Notes: generated by a model not told the origin, from the sequence alone. A stretch of 34,495 bases of DNA from an uncultured Bacilli bacterium (GCA_944363785.1 CALVVF010000014.1:1-34495), one strand, 5' to 3'. Counted from the first letter of the stretch, positions 8,200-17,022 are shown. Program-made: numbers and translations.

Positions 8200-9384
8200 T
8201 TAGCTTTTTAGTTCTTTTAAGAGATTTTCTCTTTCGTTTAATAACTGTTCGTTACTTGTCGCACTATACAAATAATCATAGCGAAATAAAGAAAAGCCTT
8301 GGTAATTATTACGCTTAGCTAATACTTTAATCTGTCTTTTTATAATATCGTCGTGTTCTATCCATTCGTTACTACCTGTCGTTGCGTATTTATCAGTCTC
8401 ACCAGCTTTATAAAGTGCTAAAGCAGGGATCAATAAAACTTCATTTTGGATCAAACTCTCCCATTCATTTACGGTTTCAATAAATGGTTTAGTCCCATGG
8501 AAAAAACCATAATAAATCTGGGGCATAATATAGTCGATATACTCTTTATCTTTTAACCAAGTTTTGACATCAGCATAGTGACTTTCATAATTATTGGCGA
8601 TATTTCCATCTGGACTGATCCCAAATAAGATATTGGGATTGGCTTTTTTAATTACTTTATATACCATTTTGATTAATTGGTTCGTATTACTTAAACGATA
8701 ATCTTCTAACGAAATCGTATTTTTGATTTCTTCATAGTTTTCTAAATCGATCGAATCGTCTGGGTAGAAATAATCATCGAATAAAATCCCATCAACAGAA
8801 TAATTTTCAGCGATTTCTTTTACTCCTTCAGTAATTAAATCCATTACATCTTGATCAGCTGGATTATAATAGATTCCCTTTCCTTCTATTATTTTTACTT
8901 TATTTGTATTTAACCATTTATAGCAGGGATTATCTTTACTAATACTCGTAGTATCCGTGGTATTTCTAATCCGATAAGGATTAACCCATGCATGAATTTT
9001 TAATTTTTCTTTATGAGCTTGTTCTATGAAATAAGCTAAGATATCGAAGTCTCTTGTTTTTCCTTCTGCCCCAGCTACCGTATAACTAAGGGAAAAAAGT
9101 CGTGAGGGATAAATGGCATCCGAAAAGGGACGAACTTGTAGAATAATCGTGTTCATTTGATATTTTTTAACATTATCGATCATGATATCGATTTCTCTTT
9201 GTACTTCTCGATCACTCTTCTCATCAAAGTATTTCATATACTCAATATAAGAGATAAAAACGGCTTTCATCGAAGTATCTTCTGTTAAATTAGTATCTAA
9301 AGAAATCCGACAATAAGAAAACAAAAAAACAGTAACGGCAATCGTTACTGCGGTAATGACTAATCCTACGATTTTTCTTTTCAT
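8200..9384 (-). CDS. Membrane-anchored GHL10-type glycosyl hydrolase
   Basis: Resembles the GHL10 (DUF187) family, a TIM-barrel glycosidase-like family that includes Bacillus YngK; members are often extracellular and act on cell-surface or environmental polysaccharide. Supporting stretches are IILQVRPFSDAIYPS (strand 1/2 region), KIHAWVNPYRIR, VDGILFDDYFYP (acidic active-site strand), ILFGISPDGN, and DYIMPQIYYGF near the C-terminus. Residues 4-24 are a hydrophobic N-terminal anchor. A Cys follows at 25, but the sequence before it (FSY) is not a good lipobox, so a membrane anchor is more likely than a lipoprotein. The length is 394 aa. The ATG follows AGGTG. It lies 38 bases after the M16 peptidase gene and is probably cotranscribed. 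The substrate cannot be told from the sequence. Confidence 0.82.
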   Translation of the reverse strand: MKRKIVGLVITAVTIAVTVFLFSYCRISLDTNLTEDTSMKAVFISYIEYMKYFDEKSDREVQREIDIMIDNVKKYQMNTIILQVRPFSDAIYPSRLFSLSYTVAGAEGKTRDFDILAYFIEQAHKEKLKIHAWVNPYRIRNTTDTTSISKDNPCYKWLNTNKVKIIEGKGIYYNPADQDVMDLITEGVKEIAENYSVDGILFDDYFYPDDSIDLENYEEIKNTISLEDYRLSNTNQLIKMVYKVIKKANPNILFGISPDGNIANNYESHYADVKTWLKDKEYIDYIMPQIYYGFFHGTKPFIETVNEWESLIQNEVLLIPALALYKAGETDKYATTGSNEWIEHDDIIKRQIKVLAKRNNYQGFSLFRYDYLYSATSNEQLLNERENLLKELKS

Positions 9385-9422
9385 GATATCACCTGATATA
9401 TTCTATGGTCAAGCTATTCTTT

Positions 9423-10697
9423 TTATGCTTTTTTAGGATGGACAACTACCATACTGGCATTGGAAAAATCGATACTATTTAATGTTTTATCTAACTCTTC
9501 TTTATTTAATGAACGGAAAATATCTACTTTATTTGGGATAATATCCCCATAAGTAATGATGTCATAGACCATATTTTCAAGAGTCATTACGATATTATCT
9601 ACCATAACTACTTCTGAGGAAATCCAAACTTTTTTAAGTCTTTCTAACTCTTCTTCTTGAATATCCATATTGGCTAATTCTTTTTTTATCTCTTGAACAA
9701 ATCGTTCGGGATCTTTACTATCGGCAATATAAGTTAAAATTAAATAATCTCCTATAATCTCTCTTTCTAAGTAAAATGAAGTCATTAGTTTTAACTGTTT
9801 CATTCTCTCTCTAAAGCGTGAAGATAGACCAAATACAATGTTATTCATCAAGCCAAGATAAAGATTAAATTTATAACGATCTTTAACTTCTTTTAGGGGA
9901 ATTTTAATGCCATAGGCTACTTTAGTATTGACGATATTAAATTCTATTTCTTTTTTCTTTAGATTGACTTCTTTTGGTTCTTTTATTTTTTCTTCTATTA
10001 TTTTTTCGTTCGTTACTGCTTCTTTTAAAGCTTGATTATGCTTGATTACTTCTAAAGCTTCTTCACAATCAAAATGCCCACTAATTACTAAAATCATGTT
10101 ACTTGGTTGATAGAAAGTACGATGAATATCGTAGAGGATTTCTTTGGTAATTTGACTAATCGACTCGATTGTACCACCGATATCTATTCGGGTATTATCT
10201 TTTTGAAAAATAGCTTTTCTTAATTCTTCATCGAGTACCCAATCCACTTCATCATCATACTGCATGATCTCCTCAGCGATAATTCCCTTTTCTTTTTCTA
10301 CGTTTTGATCTGTAAAATAAGGATGATGAACAAAGGTCAAAAGATAATCTAAATTATCGCAAAATCCTGTATTCCCTTCAAAATAATATCTAGTTGTCTT
10401 ATAACTTGTCGAAGCATTAGAGGAAGTTCCGGTCTTGGCAGCAAAAGTAAATGGATCTACCCCATCTTCTTGTTCAAACATCTTGTGTTCTAAAAAGTGT
10501 GCACTACCATCTGGTACTTTAATCATTTTATCTTTCCCAACAGGGATAAACGTGGTATTGGTTGAACCGTATTTCGCAATATAATGCATCGCATAATTTG
10601 ATTTGTTGGGATATGGTACCATATATACTTTTAATCCCGATGATAACTCTTCATAAAATACACTTTGATCTAATCCTTTTAACTTAATTTCCTTCAT
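9423..10697 (-). CDS. ymfH: M16-family zinc metallopeptidase, active-type (YmfH-like)
   Basis: M16 peptidase of the YmfH type. The inverted zinc motif HxxEH is present as HFLEH (H67, E70, H71), and the third-ligand region AEEIMQYDDE lies around residues 141-150. The length of 424 aa fits YmfH. It overlaps the preceding M16-like gene by 14 bases, and its ribosome-binding site is weak, which suggests translational coupling. In B. subtilis the ymfF/ymfH pair lies near ymfI, whose product completes the 5-aminopentanol modification of elongation factor P. No ymfI or efp is seen here, so that link is only an inference. A heterodimer with the partner gene product, as in other M16B pairs, is likely. 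Confidence 0.88.
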   Translation of the reverse strand: MKEIKLKGLDQSVFYEELSSGLKVYMVPYPNKSNYAMHYIAKYGSTNTTFIPVGKDKMIKVPDGSAHFLEHKMFEQEDGVDPFTFAAKTGTSSNASTSYKTTRYYFEGNTGFCDNLDYLLTFVHHPYFTDQNVEKEKGIIAEEIMQYDDEVDWVLDEELRKAIFQKDNTRIDIGGTIESISQITKEILYDIHRTFYQPSNMILVISGHFDCEEALEVIKHNQALKEAVTNEKIIEEKIKEPKEVNLKKKEIEFNIVNTKVAYGIKIPLKEVKDRYKFNLYLGLMNNIVFGLSSRFRERMKQLKLMTSFYLEREIIGDYLILTYIADSKDPERFVQEIKKELANMDIQEEELERLKKVWISSEVVMVDNIVMTLENMVYDIITYGDIIPNKVDIFRSLNKEELDKTLNSIDFSNASMVVVHPKKA

Positions 10698-11958
10698 CTT
10701 CTTTATTCCCTTCTAATAGAAAAATTGTATCGATTTTTACTTTCTTAGCTACTTGAATAATATCTTCTTTGGTTACTTTTTTTATCATTTGTTTTCTTTC
10801 TTCAATATCCCCTAAATTTAATAGATCTTTGGCTAGATAGGTTTCGATTATGGCATTTTCATTATCTTCAATTTCTTTTAGTAATGTCAAATAATTATTT
10901 TGCGCAATTTCGATGTCTTCTTCTTTAAAATCTCCAGTTGCCATTTCTTTCATTTCTTTTTTGATCAATTTCACTACTTGTTCGAAATTGTCTTTTGAGA
11001 TTCCTGCTCGAATTAACATTAAGCTATCTAACTTATTTAGGGAAGAATAAACATAATAAGCCATCGAATTTTGTTCACGAATAATCCTAAAGAACTTCGA
11101 TTCGCTACCACTACCCAATATCATATTGTAGATACTAAGTACATAATTACGTTCAAATTCATCTAATTGTCCTATTTTACATCCTATCGTTAGTTTGGAT
11201 TGATTTCCATCTACTTCTTCTTTTCTGATTTTAGCTCTTTTTGGTAATTTATCATGGACGATCAATTGGGATACTTTAGGACGTTTAAAGGTCTCAAAAG
11301 CCATTTTTTCTTTCATGTAAAGAAGCATCTCATCTTCATCAAAATCTCCAATTACATAAATATCGACTAGACTACTAGAAATCATCTTATGATAATATTC
11401 TTCTAAAAGTTGTTTATCGATTTTTTCTAAATCAGAAAGATAACCATGTTCATGATAAGCATAAGGTGCATCTTTATCCATCTCTTCTAGCATTCTAACC
11501 GCACTATATAATGTAGGATTTTCTTTTAACCCTTTAATAGAGGTTTCCATACTTTGATATAGATATTGAAAAGCTTCTTGAAATTTTTCTTCATCGTAAA
11601 AGTTAGGATGAAAAATAATATCAGCTAAGAAATCAAGGGACGCAGAAAGCATGCCTTTTTCTGTATATTTTTCATTTAACATCGATAAATAGAAACTGAT
11701 CATATTAAATCTTCCCGCCCGATATGATTTCGTATAAGCATTGACTGCATATAAATCTTGAGCTTTTAACACTAATTCTCTTTTCGAACGATAAGTATCC
11801 GTTGAATAGGTTAAAAAAGTAGTTAGAAAGTTACGTAAGGTAATTTCTTCTTTTACAATTTTATCTCGTAAGCACACTCGAACTGTAATGGTTTTAAAGC
11901 GATCTGTTTGAATAAAATGGAGTTGATAAGAACCCATATCTATTTTTTTATAATTCAT
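10684..11958 (-). CDS. ymfF: M16-family peptidase-like protein, inactive-type (YmfF-like)
   Basis: M16-fold protein, partner of the downstream YmfH-like peptidase. Where the active subunit has HFLEH, this one reads LRNFLTTFLTYS, so there is no zinc motif and it is probably catalytically inactive, as usual for one member of M16B heterodimers. Typical M16 stretches remain: SRFxER is replaced by ESKFFRIIREQNSMAYYVYSS, and a STDTYRSKRELVLKAQDLYA region is present. The chosen ATG at 11958 has GAGGTG 7 bases upstream; the in-frame GTG at 11967 is part of that ribosome-binding site. The product is 424 aa. It lies 42 bases downstream of deoD with no terminator seen between them, so a common transcript is likely. 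Confidence 0.85.
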   Translation of the reverse strand: MNYKKIDMGSYQLHFIQTDRFKTITVRVCLRDKIVKEEITLRNFLTTFLTYSTDTYRSKRELVLKAQDLYAVNAYTKSYRAGRFNMISFYLSMLNEKYTEKGMLSASLDFLADIIFHPNFYDEEKFQEAFQYLYQSMETSIKGLKENPTLYSAVRMLEEMDKDAPYAYHEHGYLSDLEKIDKQLLEEYYHKMISSSLVDIYVIGDFDEDEMLLYMKEKMAFETFKRPKVSQLIVHDKLPKRAKIRKEEVDGNQSKLTIGCKIGQLDEFERNYVLSIYNMILGSGSESKFFRIIREQNSMAYYVYSSLNKLDSLMLIRAGISKDNFEQVVKLIKKEMKEMATGDFKEEDIEIAQNNYLTLLKEIEDNENAIIETYLAKDLLNLGDIEERKQMIKKVTKEDIIQVAKKVKIDTIFLLEGNKEDEGN

Positions 11959-12000
11959 TTGTCCCACCTCTTTTATTTTTATTATGGATTATTTTTTGGT

Positions 12001-12699
12001 TTATAAACATGATTCTAAAGCTAAAATGATCATATCAGTAAAGCCTTTTTCTCTCATTTCACTAGAAGTTTCTTCACCTGTTGTGAAGTGATTAGAGACA
12101 GTTAAAATACAAGCTGCTTGACGATTAAATTTTTTGGCGTGATGAAAAAGTACGAACGACTCCATTTCTACTGCTTTTAATTGGTATTTATCGATGATAT
12201 CTGGTGTTTTATCGGGATAGAAAACATCTGTAGTATAGATATCTTCTAGATGAATATTTTTTCCTAAACGATTGGCGCTTAGGATAATTTTTTTATTTAA
12301 AGAAGATGATGCATCAACATAGTTTTCTAAGTAATTACTTTCTACTTGAGCATAGTTAGAATCGGTATAGCTTCGTCTTGTGACGATGACATCTAAAAGA
12401 GGAATCTCTAATGAGTAGCTTCCTGCTGTTCCGATACGAATAATTCTTTCTACTCCATAATCATGGTAGAGTTCATAGGAATATATTCCCATACTTCCCA
12501 TTCCCATACCGGAAGAAAATATCGTTACTTGTTTTCCTTTATACGTTCCGGTATAAGCTAATATATTCCGAACATGATTTACACATTCGACATCTTCTAA
12601 AAATTTTTCGGCAATAAATTTTGCTCGCAATGGATCTCCTGGCATAATTACATCTTTAGCTATTTTTCCAGGTAGTGCTTCTATATGCGGTGTTGGCAT
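12001..12699 (-). CDS. deoD: Purine nucleoside phosphorylase DeoD (Asn at the catalytic Asp position)
   Basis: Hexameric-type purine nucleoside phosphorylase; it splits purine (deoxy)nucleosides with phosphate in purine salvage. Conserved parts are TPHIEA (H5), MPGDPLRAK, VRNILAYTGTYKG (phosphate Arg R44), SSGMGMGSMGIYSYEL, RIGTAGS (R88), VEMES (ribose-binding Met/Glu), and R216 at the position of E. coli R217. The striking change is TVSNHF at 201-205: E. coli has TVSDHI with the proton-donating D204, whereas this protein has Asn (N203 counting Met). Asn at this position occurs in 6-oxopurine-preferring phosphorylases, so preference for inosine/guanosine over adenosine is predicted. The length of 232 aa is normal. 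The start ATG follows AGAGGG. Probably the first gene of deoD-ymfF-ymfH-glycosidase. Confidence 0.93.
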   Translation of the reverse strand: MPTPHIEALPGKIAKDVIMPGDPLRAKFIAEKFLEDVECVNHVRNILAYTGTYKGKQVTIFSSGMGMGSMGIYSYELYHDYGVERIIRIGTAGSYSLEIPLLDVIVTRRSYTDSNYAQVESNYLENYVDASSSLNKKIILSANRLGKNIHLEDIYTTDVFYPDKTPDIIDKYQLKAVEMESFVLFHHAKKFNRQAACILTVSNHFTTGEETSSEMREKGFTDMIILALESCL

Positions 12700-12736
12700 A
12701 AAATAATCCCTCTTTCTACTTTGTTATGACACTTCC

Positions 12737-12742
12737 ATTATA
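12737..12742 (-). promoter_or_regulatory. -10 element of the deoD promoter
   Basis: TATAAT on the minus strand, about 38 bases before the deoD start codon. The matching -35 (TAGAAT at a 17-base spacing) is poor. It lies in the divergent region shared with the rightward metallopeptidase gene. Confidence 0.5.
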
Positions 12743-12783
12743 CTAAATTAATGCGTATTATTCTATAGTAATTCTTAAACTTA

Positions 12784-12812
12784 TTGACATTTTGTTAATT
12801 TTATTTTAAATT
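12784..12812 (+). promoter_or_regulatory. Promoter of the orphan metallopeptidase
   Basis: TTGACA (12784-12789), a 17-base spacer and TAAATT (12807-12812). The predicted start point lies only about 13 bases before the ATG at 12832, so the leader is very short. Confidence 0.6.
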
Positions 12813-12831
12813 AAAGCCTAAGGTGATGAAG

Positions 12832-13992
12832 ATGGCACGTTATCATTGGGATGTCAATCGAATAAGAGAAAAAATTAAAATCGTCGATCACTATTTAGAA
12901 CTCCTAACTGATCTTCCTCCCAATAAGGAAAATCAAGAAGAAATTCATTCTCTAATCTATGCTAAAAAATTTTATCATGATCTTTTATGTTGTTATGATG
13001 CTAGTAAAGAAGAGACGCTTTCTGAAAGTCTTGATTATTCTTCTTTAGAAGAATTAGTAGGAATTAAAGAAAAGGATCCTACAGAAAGATTAAAAAGCTT
13101 TCTCCTTACTCCTTATAAAATACCCAAAAAATTAATTTCTATTAGTACAAATAGTTTACGAGTTATCGAAGATTATACTATAGTCGATCAAGGAACTCCA
13201 CGATATATACTAAATAATGAAGAATTACTAGATGTTTTTCATGATTTTATTCGAAGAATGGGAACTACTGCTTTGTATCAGAAAATGGAAAAACAAAAGT
13301 CTCATATTGAATTAAATATTCAGAAATTACCTTCTTATTCGTATGTTTTAGGTGGATATTGCGGATTTGATAAAGTCTTTGATGATCGATATATCAACTT
13401 ATTTAGAGATAATACTATCGACGATGTCGTTACCCTTTGTCATGAATTTTTTCATGCTTTTTACTATAATCCTAATCTAGATGACGACTTTCGCAATCAA
13501 GTTTATTATATTTCTGAATTAGAGGGAAGTTTTGCCAATTGTTTAGTTGCTGAATACTACAGACAACTAGGTCAAGAGAGAATTGCCAATTATATTCATA
13601 CCAATTATCTAATGGATTTCGTCATCCGTAATTTCGAACTAAATATAGGCTTTTTACTTACTAGGCAAAAAGGAAGAATAACTTTAGAGAAGTTCAATCG
13701 AAAATTGGATAAGAAAAATGTCCTATTTGACTTTAATGATGTGAATGAAGTATTTGATTATTTAGACCATCCAGCTTATCTACTTTTAGAGTATAGTCTC
13801 AGTTATCTAGCTTCTCTTGATTTATTTGAATTATATCTAGAAGATAGAGAGCATGCTTTTAATCAGTTAGAGAAGATAAGAATGGTTAGTGGGAGTCATA
13901 ATTTAATTCGTTTAGCTAGAGAAAACGGTTTTACTTTTATGGAAAAAGATTATCCTTCTTTACAAAAACAGTTAAAACGAATAGACAAGTAA
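12832..13992 (+). CDS. Predicted HExxH metallopeptidase (M3-like), function unknown
   Basis: I do not recognise a named family member. The protein (386 aa) has a zinc-peptidase signature HEFFH at H204/E205/H208, followed by ISELEGSFAN with E231, 23 residues after H208. That spacing and the acidic-plus-small-residue pattern resemble the third ligand of M3-family peptidases (oligoendopeptidase F, thimet oligopeptidase). The first 100 residues are helical and charged, as in M3 lids, but M3 enzymes usually have about 600 aa, so this would be a short relative. There is no signal peptide or membrane helix, so it is probably cytoplasmic. ATG at 12832 was chosen because AAGGTG lies 6 bases upstream. 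It is transcribed alone, divergent from deoD and convergent with the DUF2207 gene. Substrate unknown. Confidence 0.7.
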   Translation: MARYHWDVNRIREKIKIVDHYLELLTDLPPNKENQEEIHSLIYAKKFYHDLLCCYDASKEETLSESLDYSSLEELVGIKEKDPTERLKSFLLTPYKIPKKLISISTNSLRVIEDYTIVDQGTPRYILNNEELLDVFHDFIRRMGTTALYQKMEKQKSHIELNIQKLPSYSYVLGGYCGFDKVFDDRYINLFRDNTIDDVVTLCHEFFHAFYYNPNLDDDFRNQVYYISELEGSFANCLVAEYYRQLGQERIANYIHTNYLMDFVIRNFELNIGFLLTRQKGRITLEKFNRKLDKKNVLFDFNDVNEVFDYLDHPAYLLLEYSLSYLASLDLFELYLEDREHAFNQLEKIRMVSGSHNLIRLARENGFTFMEKDYPSLQKQLKRIDK

Positions 13993-14002
13993 ATAGACTA
14001 AG

Positions 14003-14040
14003 AAAAAGATATGTCCTAAACGAAAGACATATCTTTTTTT
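14003..14040. terminator. Bidirectional terminator between metallopeptidase and DUF2207 genes
   Basis: Arms AAAGATATGTC and GACATATCTTT (extendable to 13 bp) surround a 10-base loop, with a T-run on the plus strand and TTTTTCTT on the minus strand. It serves both converging genes; the DUF2207 stop codon begins right at its edge. Confidence 0.85.
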
Positions 14041-16292
14041 TAGAAGCGACCACCGCCGCCTCCGCCACCACCAGAGCCACCGCCAAAGGATGAACCTCCG
14101 CCAAAGCCTCCACCTGATGAGTAAGAACCACCCGAAGAATGACTAGAAATCGTCGAGCGGGCACTAGAATAAGAAGAAGCAACACTTCTAGTAATCGAGC
14201 GAGATAAATTATAATTAATTAGGGTATAACTAGAAAGATAAGTAGAATCCCCTAAGGATGTCATCTGTAGTTCCATTTTCTTTTGTACACGTTTCGCTAA
14301 ACGAAAGACCGTAGCGGTAACTAGATACTTTTCCCATAAGGAAACTTCTGGTAACTCTTTTTCTGAAAAGCGACCGAAATCTTTCAAAAAGCGACGATGA
14401 GCAAGCCACATAGAATAAGCTTCGGCACCTTTTTCCGTTCGTTTATGATATTTTCCTAACATGATGAAGTAGAAAATGACAATACCAAACAAAACACCCA
14501 TATAAAGTAAATATAAATACCACTTTGGAAAATGACGTAGGGTAAAAAAGATCAACATAAATTCAAAAAAAGTAATCGTTACCACAACCGTTGTTTTTAA
14601 CCAGGTTTTTTTAGACTTCTTTAAAAAATATTCTTTGCGTTCTACCTCTCGTTCATTAAGGGTGGCAAAATCTTCAATTGCTCGCTGTATACTTCTTGCT
14701 TTAGATTGAGATTTAGTTCCATATTTCTTTAAGTCATTTAATTTACATTCTCTATCTTTCCCCACGGTTTCAAACAATAATCTTAATACTTTTTGTTCTG
14801 CCAAGCTACCATTATATTGAGTATCTTCCAAGTAAAGTCGTACATCTTTCTTTTTTCCATCCCCAATTTCCGTAGCTGTAATTACTTTTTTTCGGATCAA
14901 ATCTAAAATCGTAGCTGAAAACGAATTTACAGTAACTTTATGGTAAACCAAATACTCTATTTCTCCTGGAGCATCATCGGTTGGAAATTCACGATAATAA
15001 CGGTGTTTAAACGTTTTTCTTTGTTTCCTATCAGCAAAATACATTTTTAAAGCACATAATAAAATGATCAGTAACGGAAAACCTAAAACTAAAGTCGTAA
15101 TAAGTAACTCTTTTTTCCAAGCCTCAGTCAAAATTTTTTCTAATTCAGGAATCATTTGACTATATTTATTTACCGCTTCTTGATCAAAGCCAAGACCAAT
15201 CATTTCTTTTAATTGATCAAGTTGATATTCTGAAGGATACTCTTTAAACCAATAAATATCGTTTTCTATTTCTTCTTTCCAATTTTGATTTACAGCCTCT
15301 TGAGTCGCATATATTCGATTCAAAAAGCCTTCTTTTTCTTCAGTATCATCAGGCAAAGAAGTTACTGCTTCTAACGCATAAGTGTAATCATAAATCGTCA
15401 TATCTTCTTCCAAATCGATCACTTTAGAAGATGCTTCATTAATTGCTTCAAGTCGATGTTGTTCCCGGTAAGCATTTGCTTCATCTGCCATCGCTTGTTC
15501 AAACTTTAAAATGTTTTCTCTTCCTAACACATGCGAATATTTCGTTCCATTAGGAACAAGCTCTAAACTAAACATTAAGCGAATCGTCTCGGCTTCATAA
15601 CTACTTACATTAGTATCTGTAAACAGCACTGTCTTACTATCGACAATCTTATTCTCTCCCGTTAATGGTCCATGTGTCCATACCCGAAGATCACTATCTC
15701 CATCACCTGGTAAATGAACCAAAACTTGAAAATCCTCTATTTGTTCTGTATAACCATCCCCTAGTACATTCCAAAAAAGTTCCGCTACATCATCATGTAG
15801 TACTACCGCATCCGTAATCGTATACTCTAAATAAAAAACACTATTTTCTTTAGACGGCATAAACATTTTAAGGTATACACCATCATCTCTAGTAGAAAGA
15901 GTATATACCCCACTATCTCCATTAGAGGCATCTTCTACTAAACGAAACTCATTTTTCTTTTTACTTAAATCTTCAATACGAGAAAACTCGTCTTTATCGA
16001 TCCGATAAACTTTTAAATCTTTTATTCCCGTTCCATTATAGATATCTGTATTTCCCGCAAAATTACTATACAATCCGGTAAAGTGATAAGCATAAGGATT
16101 CTGATAGATGATATCACGGTAAGAACCATTATATTCTCCTGTTAATGAGATTGCTTCTTTTACTGCAATATCTCCATTATCTAAAATCGTTAAATCGATA
16201 TAAAAACGATCAGTTCCTTCTGCCAAAACAAGACTCGGAATAAAAAGTACAGCGAAAATAATACTGCTAAATATCCATTTTATTCTTTTCAT
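14040..16292 (-). CDS. DUF2207 membrane protein with Gly/Ser-rich tail
   Basis: Matches the layout of the DUF2207 family (predicted membrane proteins of unknown function). There is a signal peptide (residues 1-24, ending VLA before EG), then an extracellular domain of about 370 residues starting FYIDLTILDNGDIAVKE and including SYRDIIY. A membrane helix follows near 396-418, then a cytoplasmic domain with PGEIEYLVYHK, then two more helices near 560-615, and a C-terminal low-complexity tail of Ser and then Gly ending in RF. The length is 750 aa. ATG at 16292 was chosen: GGAGG lies 5 bases upstream, and the in-frame TTG at 16304 falls in the T-run of the terminator before it. It follows lemA, a common partner, from which it is separated by an intrinsic terminator. 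A role in the cell envelope is an inference only. Confidence 0.88.
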   Translation of the reverse strand: MKRIKWIFSSIIFAVLFIPSLVLAEGTDRFYIDLTILDNGDIAVKEAISLTGEYNGSYRDIIYQNPYAYHFTGLYSNFAGNTDIYNGTGIKDLKVYRIDKDEFSRIEDLSKKKNEFRLVEDASNGDSGVYTLSTRDDGVYLKMFMPSKENSVFYLEYTITDAVVLHDDVAELFWNVLGDGYTEQIEDFQVLVHLPGDGDSDLRVWTHGPLTGENKIVDSKTVLFTDTNVSSYEAETIRLMFSLELVPNGTKYSHVLGRENILKFEQAMADEANAYREQHRLEAINEASSKVIDLEEDMTIYDYTYALEAVTSLPDDTEEKEGFLNRIYATQEAVNQNWKEEIENDIYWFKEYPSEYQLDQLKEMIGLGFDQEAVNKYSQMIPELEKILTEAWKKELLITTLVLGFPLLIILLCALKMYFADRKQRKTFKHRYYREFPTDDAPGEIEYLVYHKVTVNSFSATILDLIRKKVITATEIGDGKKKDVRLYLEDTQYNGSLAEQKVLRLLFETVGKDRECKLNDLKKYGTKSQSKARSIQRAIEDFATLNEREVERKEYFLKKSKKTWLKTTVVVTITFFEFMLIFFTLRHFPKWYLYLLYMGVLFGIVIFYFIMLGKYHKRTEKGAEAYSMWLAHRRFLKDFGRFSEKELPEVSLWEKYLVTATVFRLAKRVQKKMELQMTSLGDSTYLSSYTLINYNLSRSITRSVASSYSSARSTISSHSSGGSYSSGGGFGGGSSFGGGSGGGGGGGGRF

Positions 16293-16302
16293 GACTCCCT
16301 CC

Positions 16303-16327
16303 AAAAAAACTTACCACTAAGGTAAGT
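16303..16327 (-). terminator. Terminator between lemA and the DUF2207 gene
   Basis: On the minus strand ACTTACC-TTAGT-GGTAAGT is followed by T6. The hairpin directly follows the lemA stop, and its T-run abuts the GGAGG of the DUF2207 gene, so it may act as an attenuator that lowers DUF2207 expression relative to lemA. Confidence 0.75.
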
Positions 16328-16333
16328 AATTCA

Positions 16334-16882
16334 CTAAAACGATACTTTAGGTGTGCTTTTTTCACTTTCTTCGACTTCAAAGAAAGTAGCCTTTTTAAAG
16401 CCAAATAAGTTAGCAATGATATTGGTAGGTACCGTTTCTACCTTATTATTATATGTGAGTACAGTATCGTTATAAAATTGACGTGCCATCGAAATTTTAT
16501 CCTCAGTCTCTTTTAAATCATTTTGGAGACTTAAAAAATTTTGATTTGCTTTTAAATCTGGATAATTTTCCGCAAGGGCAAACAATCTAGAAATGGCATT
16601 GGTTAACTCATTATTTTTCTTGATTTCTTCTTCTGGTGTATTAGCAGATACTAAAGAATTTCTAGCTTGAATAACCTCTTCTAAAGTTGTACTTTCGTGT
16701 TTAGCATACCCTTTTACGGTTTCTACTAAGTTAGGAATTAAATCTGCTCTTCGTTTTAACTGTACATCGATTTGAGCCCATTCGTTATCCTTCTTATTTC
16801 TTAAAACAACCAAACTGTTGTACATAGCCATCACTATGATGATTAAGACAACAACTACCCCTAAAATAATCCATAACCACAT
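16334..16882 (-). CDS. lemA: LemA family membrane protein
   Basis: LemA family: one N-terminal membrane helix (residues 2-22, [19 protein letters not shown]) and a cytoplasmic or extracellular helical bundle. The family stretch [20 protein letters not shown], then [20 protein letters not shown], is clear, as are [17 protein letters not shown] and [14 protein letters not shown]. The length of 182 aa is typical. The ribosome-binding site GGAGGAG lies 7 bases upstream of the ATG. The molecular role of LemA is not established. The gene often sits beside membrane-protein genes such as DUF2207, as here. A TATAAT at 16908-16913 with a poor -35 is the likely promoter. Confidence 0.95.
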   Translation of the reverse strand: MWLWIILGVVVVLIIIVMAMYNSLVVLRNKKDNEWAQIDVQLKRRADLIPNLVETVKGYAKHESTTLEEVIQARNSLVSANTPEEEIKKNNELTNAISRLFALAENYPDLKANQNFLSLQNDLKETEDKISMARQFYNDTVLTYNNKVETVPTNIIANLFGFKKATFFEVEESEKSTPKVSF

Positions 16883-16907
16883 CTTTATACTCCTCCTATC
16901 TAATTTA

Positions 16908-16913
16908 ATTATA
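16908..16913 (-). promoter_or_regulatory. -10 element upstream of lemA
   Basis: TATAAT on the minus strand, 25 bases before the lemA start. The best -35-like sequence (TTGTAG) lies 20 bases upstream, which is too far for a strong promoter, so the call is moderate. Confidence 0.4.
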
Positions 16914-16960
16914 ACGGACGTGGAAGAAAAATACTACAATTTTTTTACGATTTTGAAATA

Positions 16961-16993
16961 AAAAAAGCACTTCGTATTTTCTAAGAAGTGCTT
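16961..16993 (-). terminator. Terminator of the ftsK/spoIIIE gene
   Basis: On the minus strand AAGCACTTC and GAAGTGCTT form a perfect 9-bp stem with an 11-base loop, followed by T7. It lies about 30 bases after the stop codon. Confidence 0.9.
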
Positions 16994-17022
16994 AAAAACC
17001 AATTAATTTTTTAATCAAGGAA

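Noticed and set aside
14040..14110. Gly-rich repeat as a possible tandem-repeat mobile element
   Set aside because: It is the low-complexity coding tail typical of DUF2207 proteins.
13937..14185. 82-aa leftward ORF over the DUF2207 tail
   Set aside because: It is a frame shadow of the repetitive Gly/Ser codons and runs across the terminator; no ribosome-binding site.
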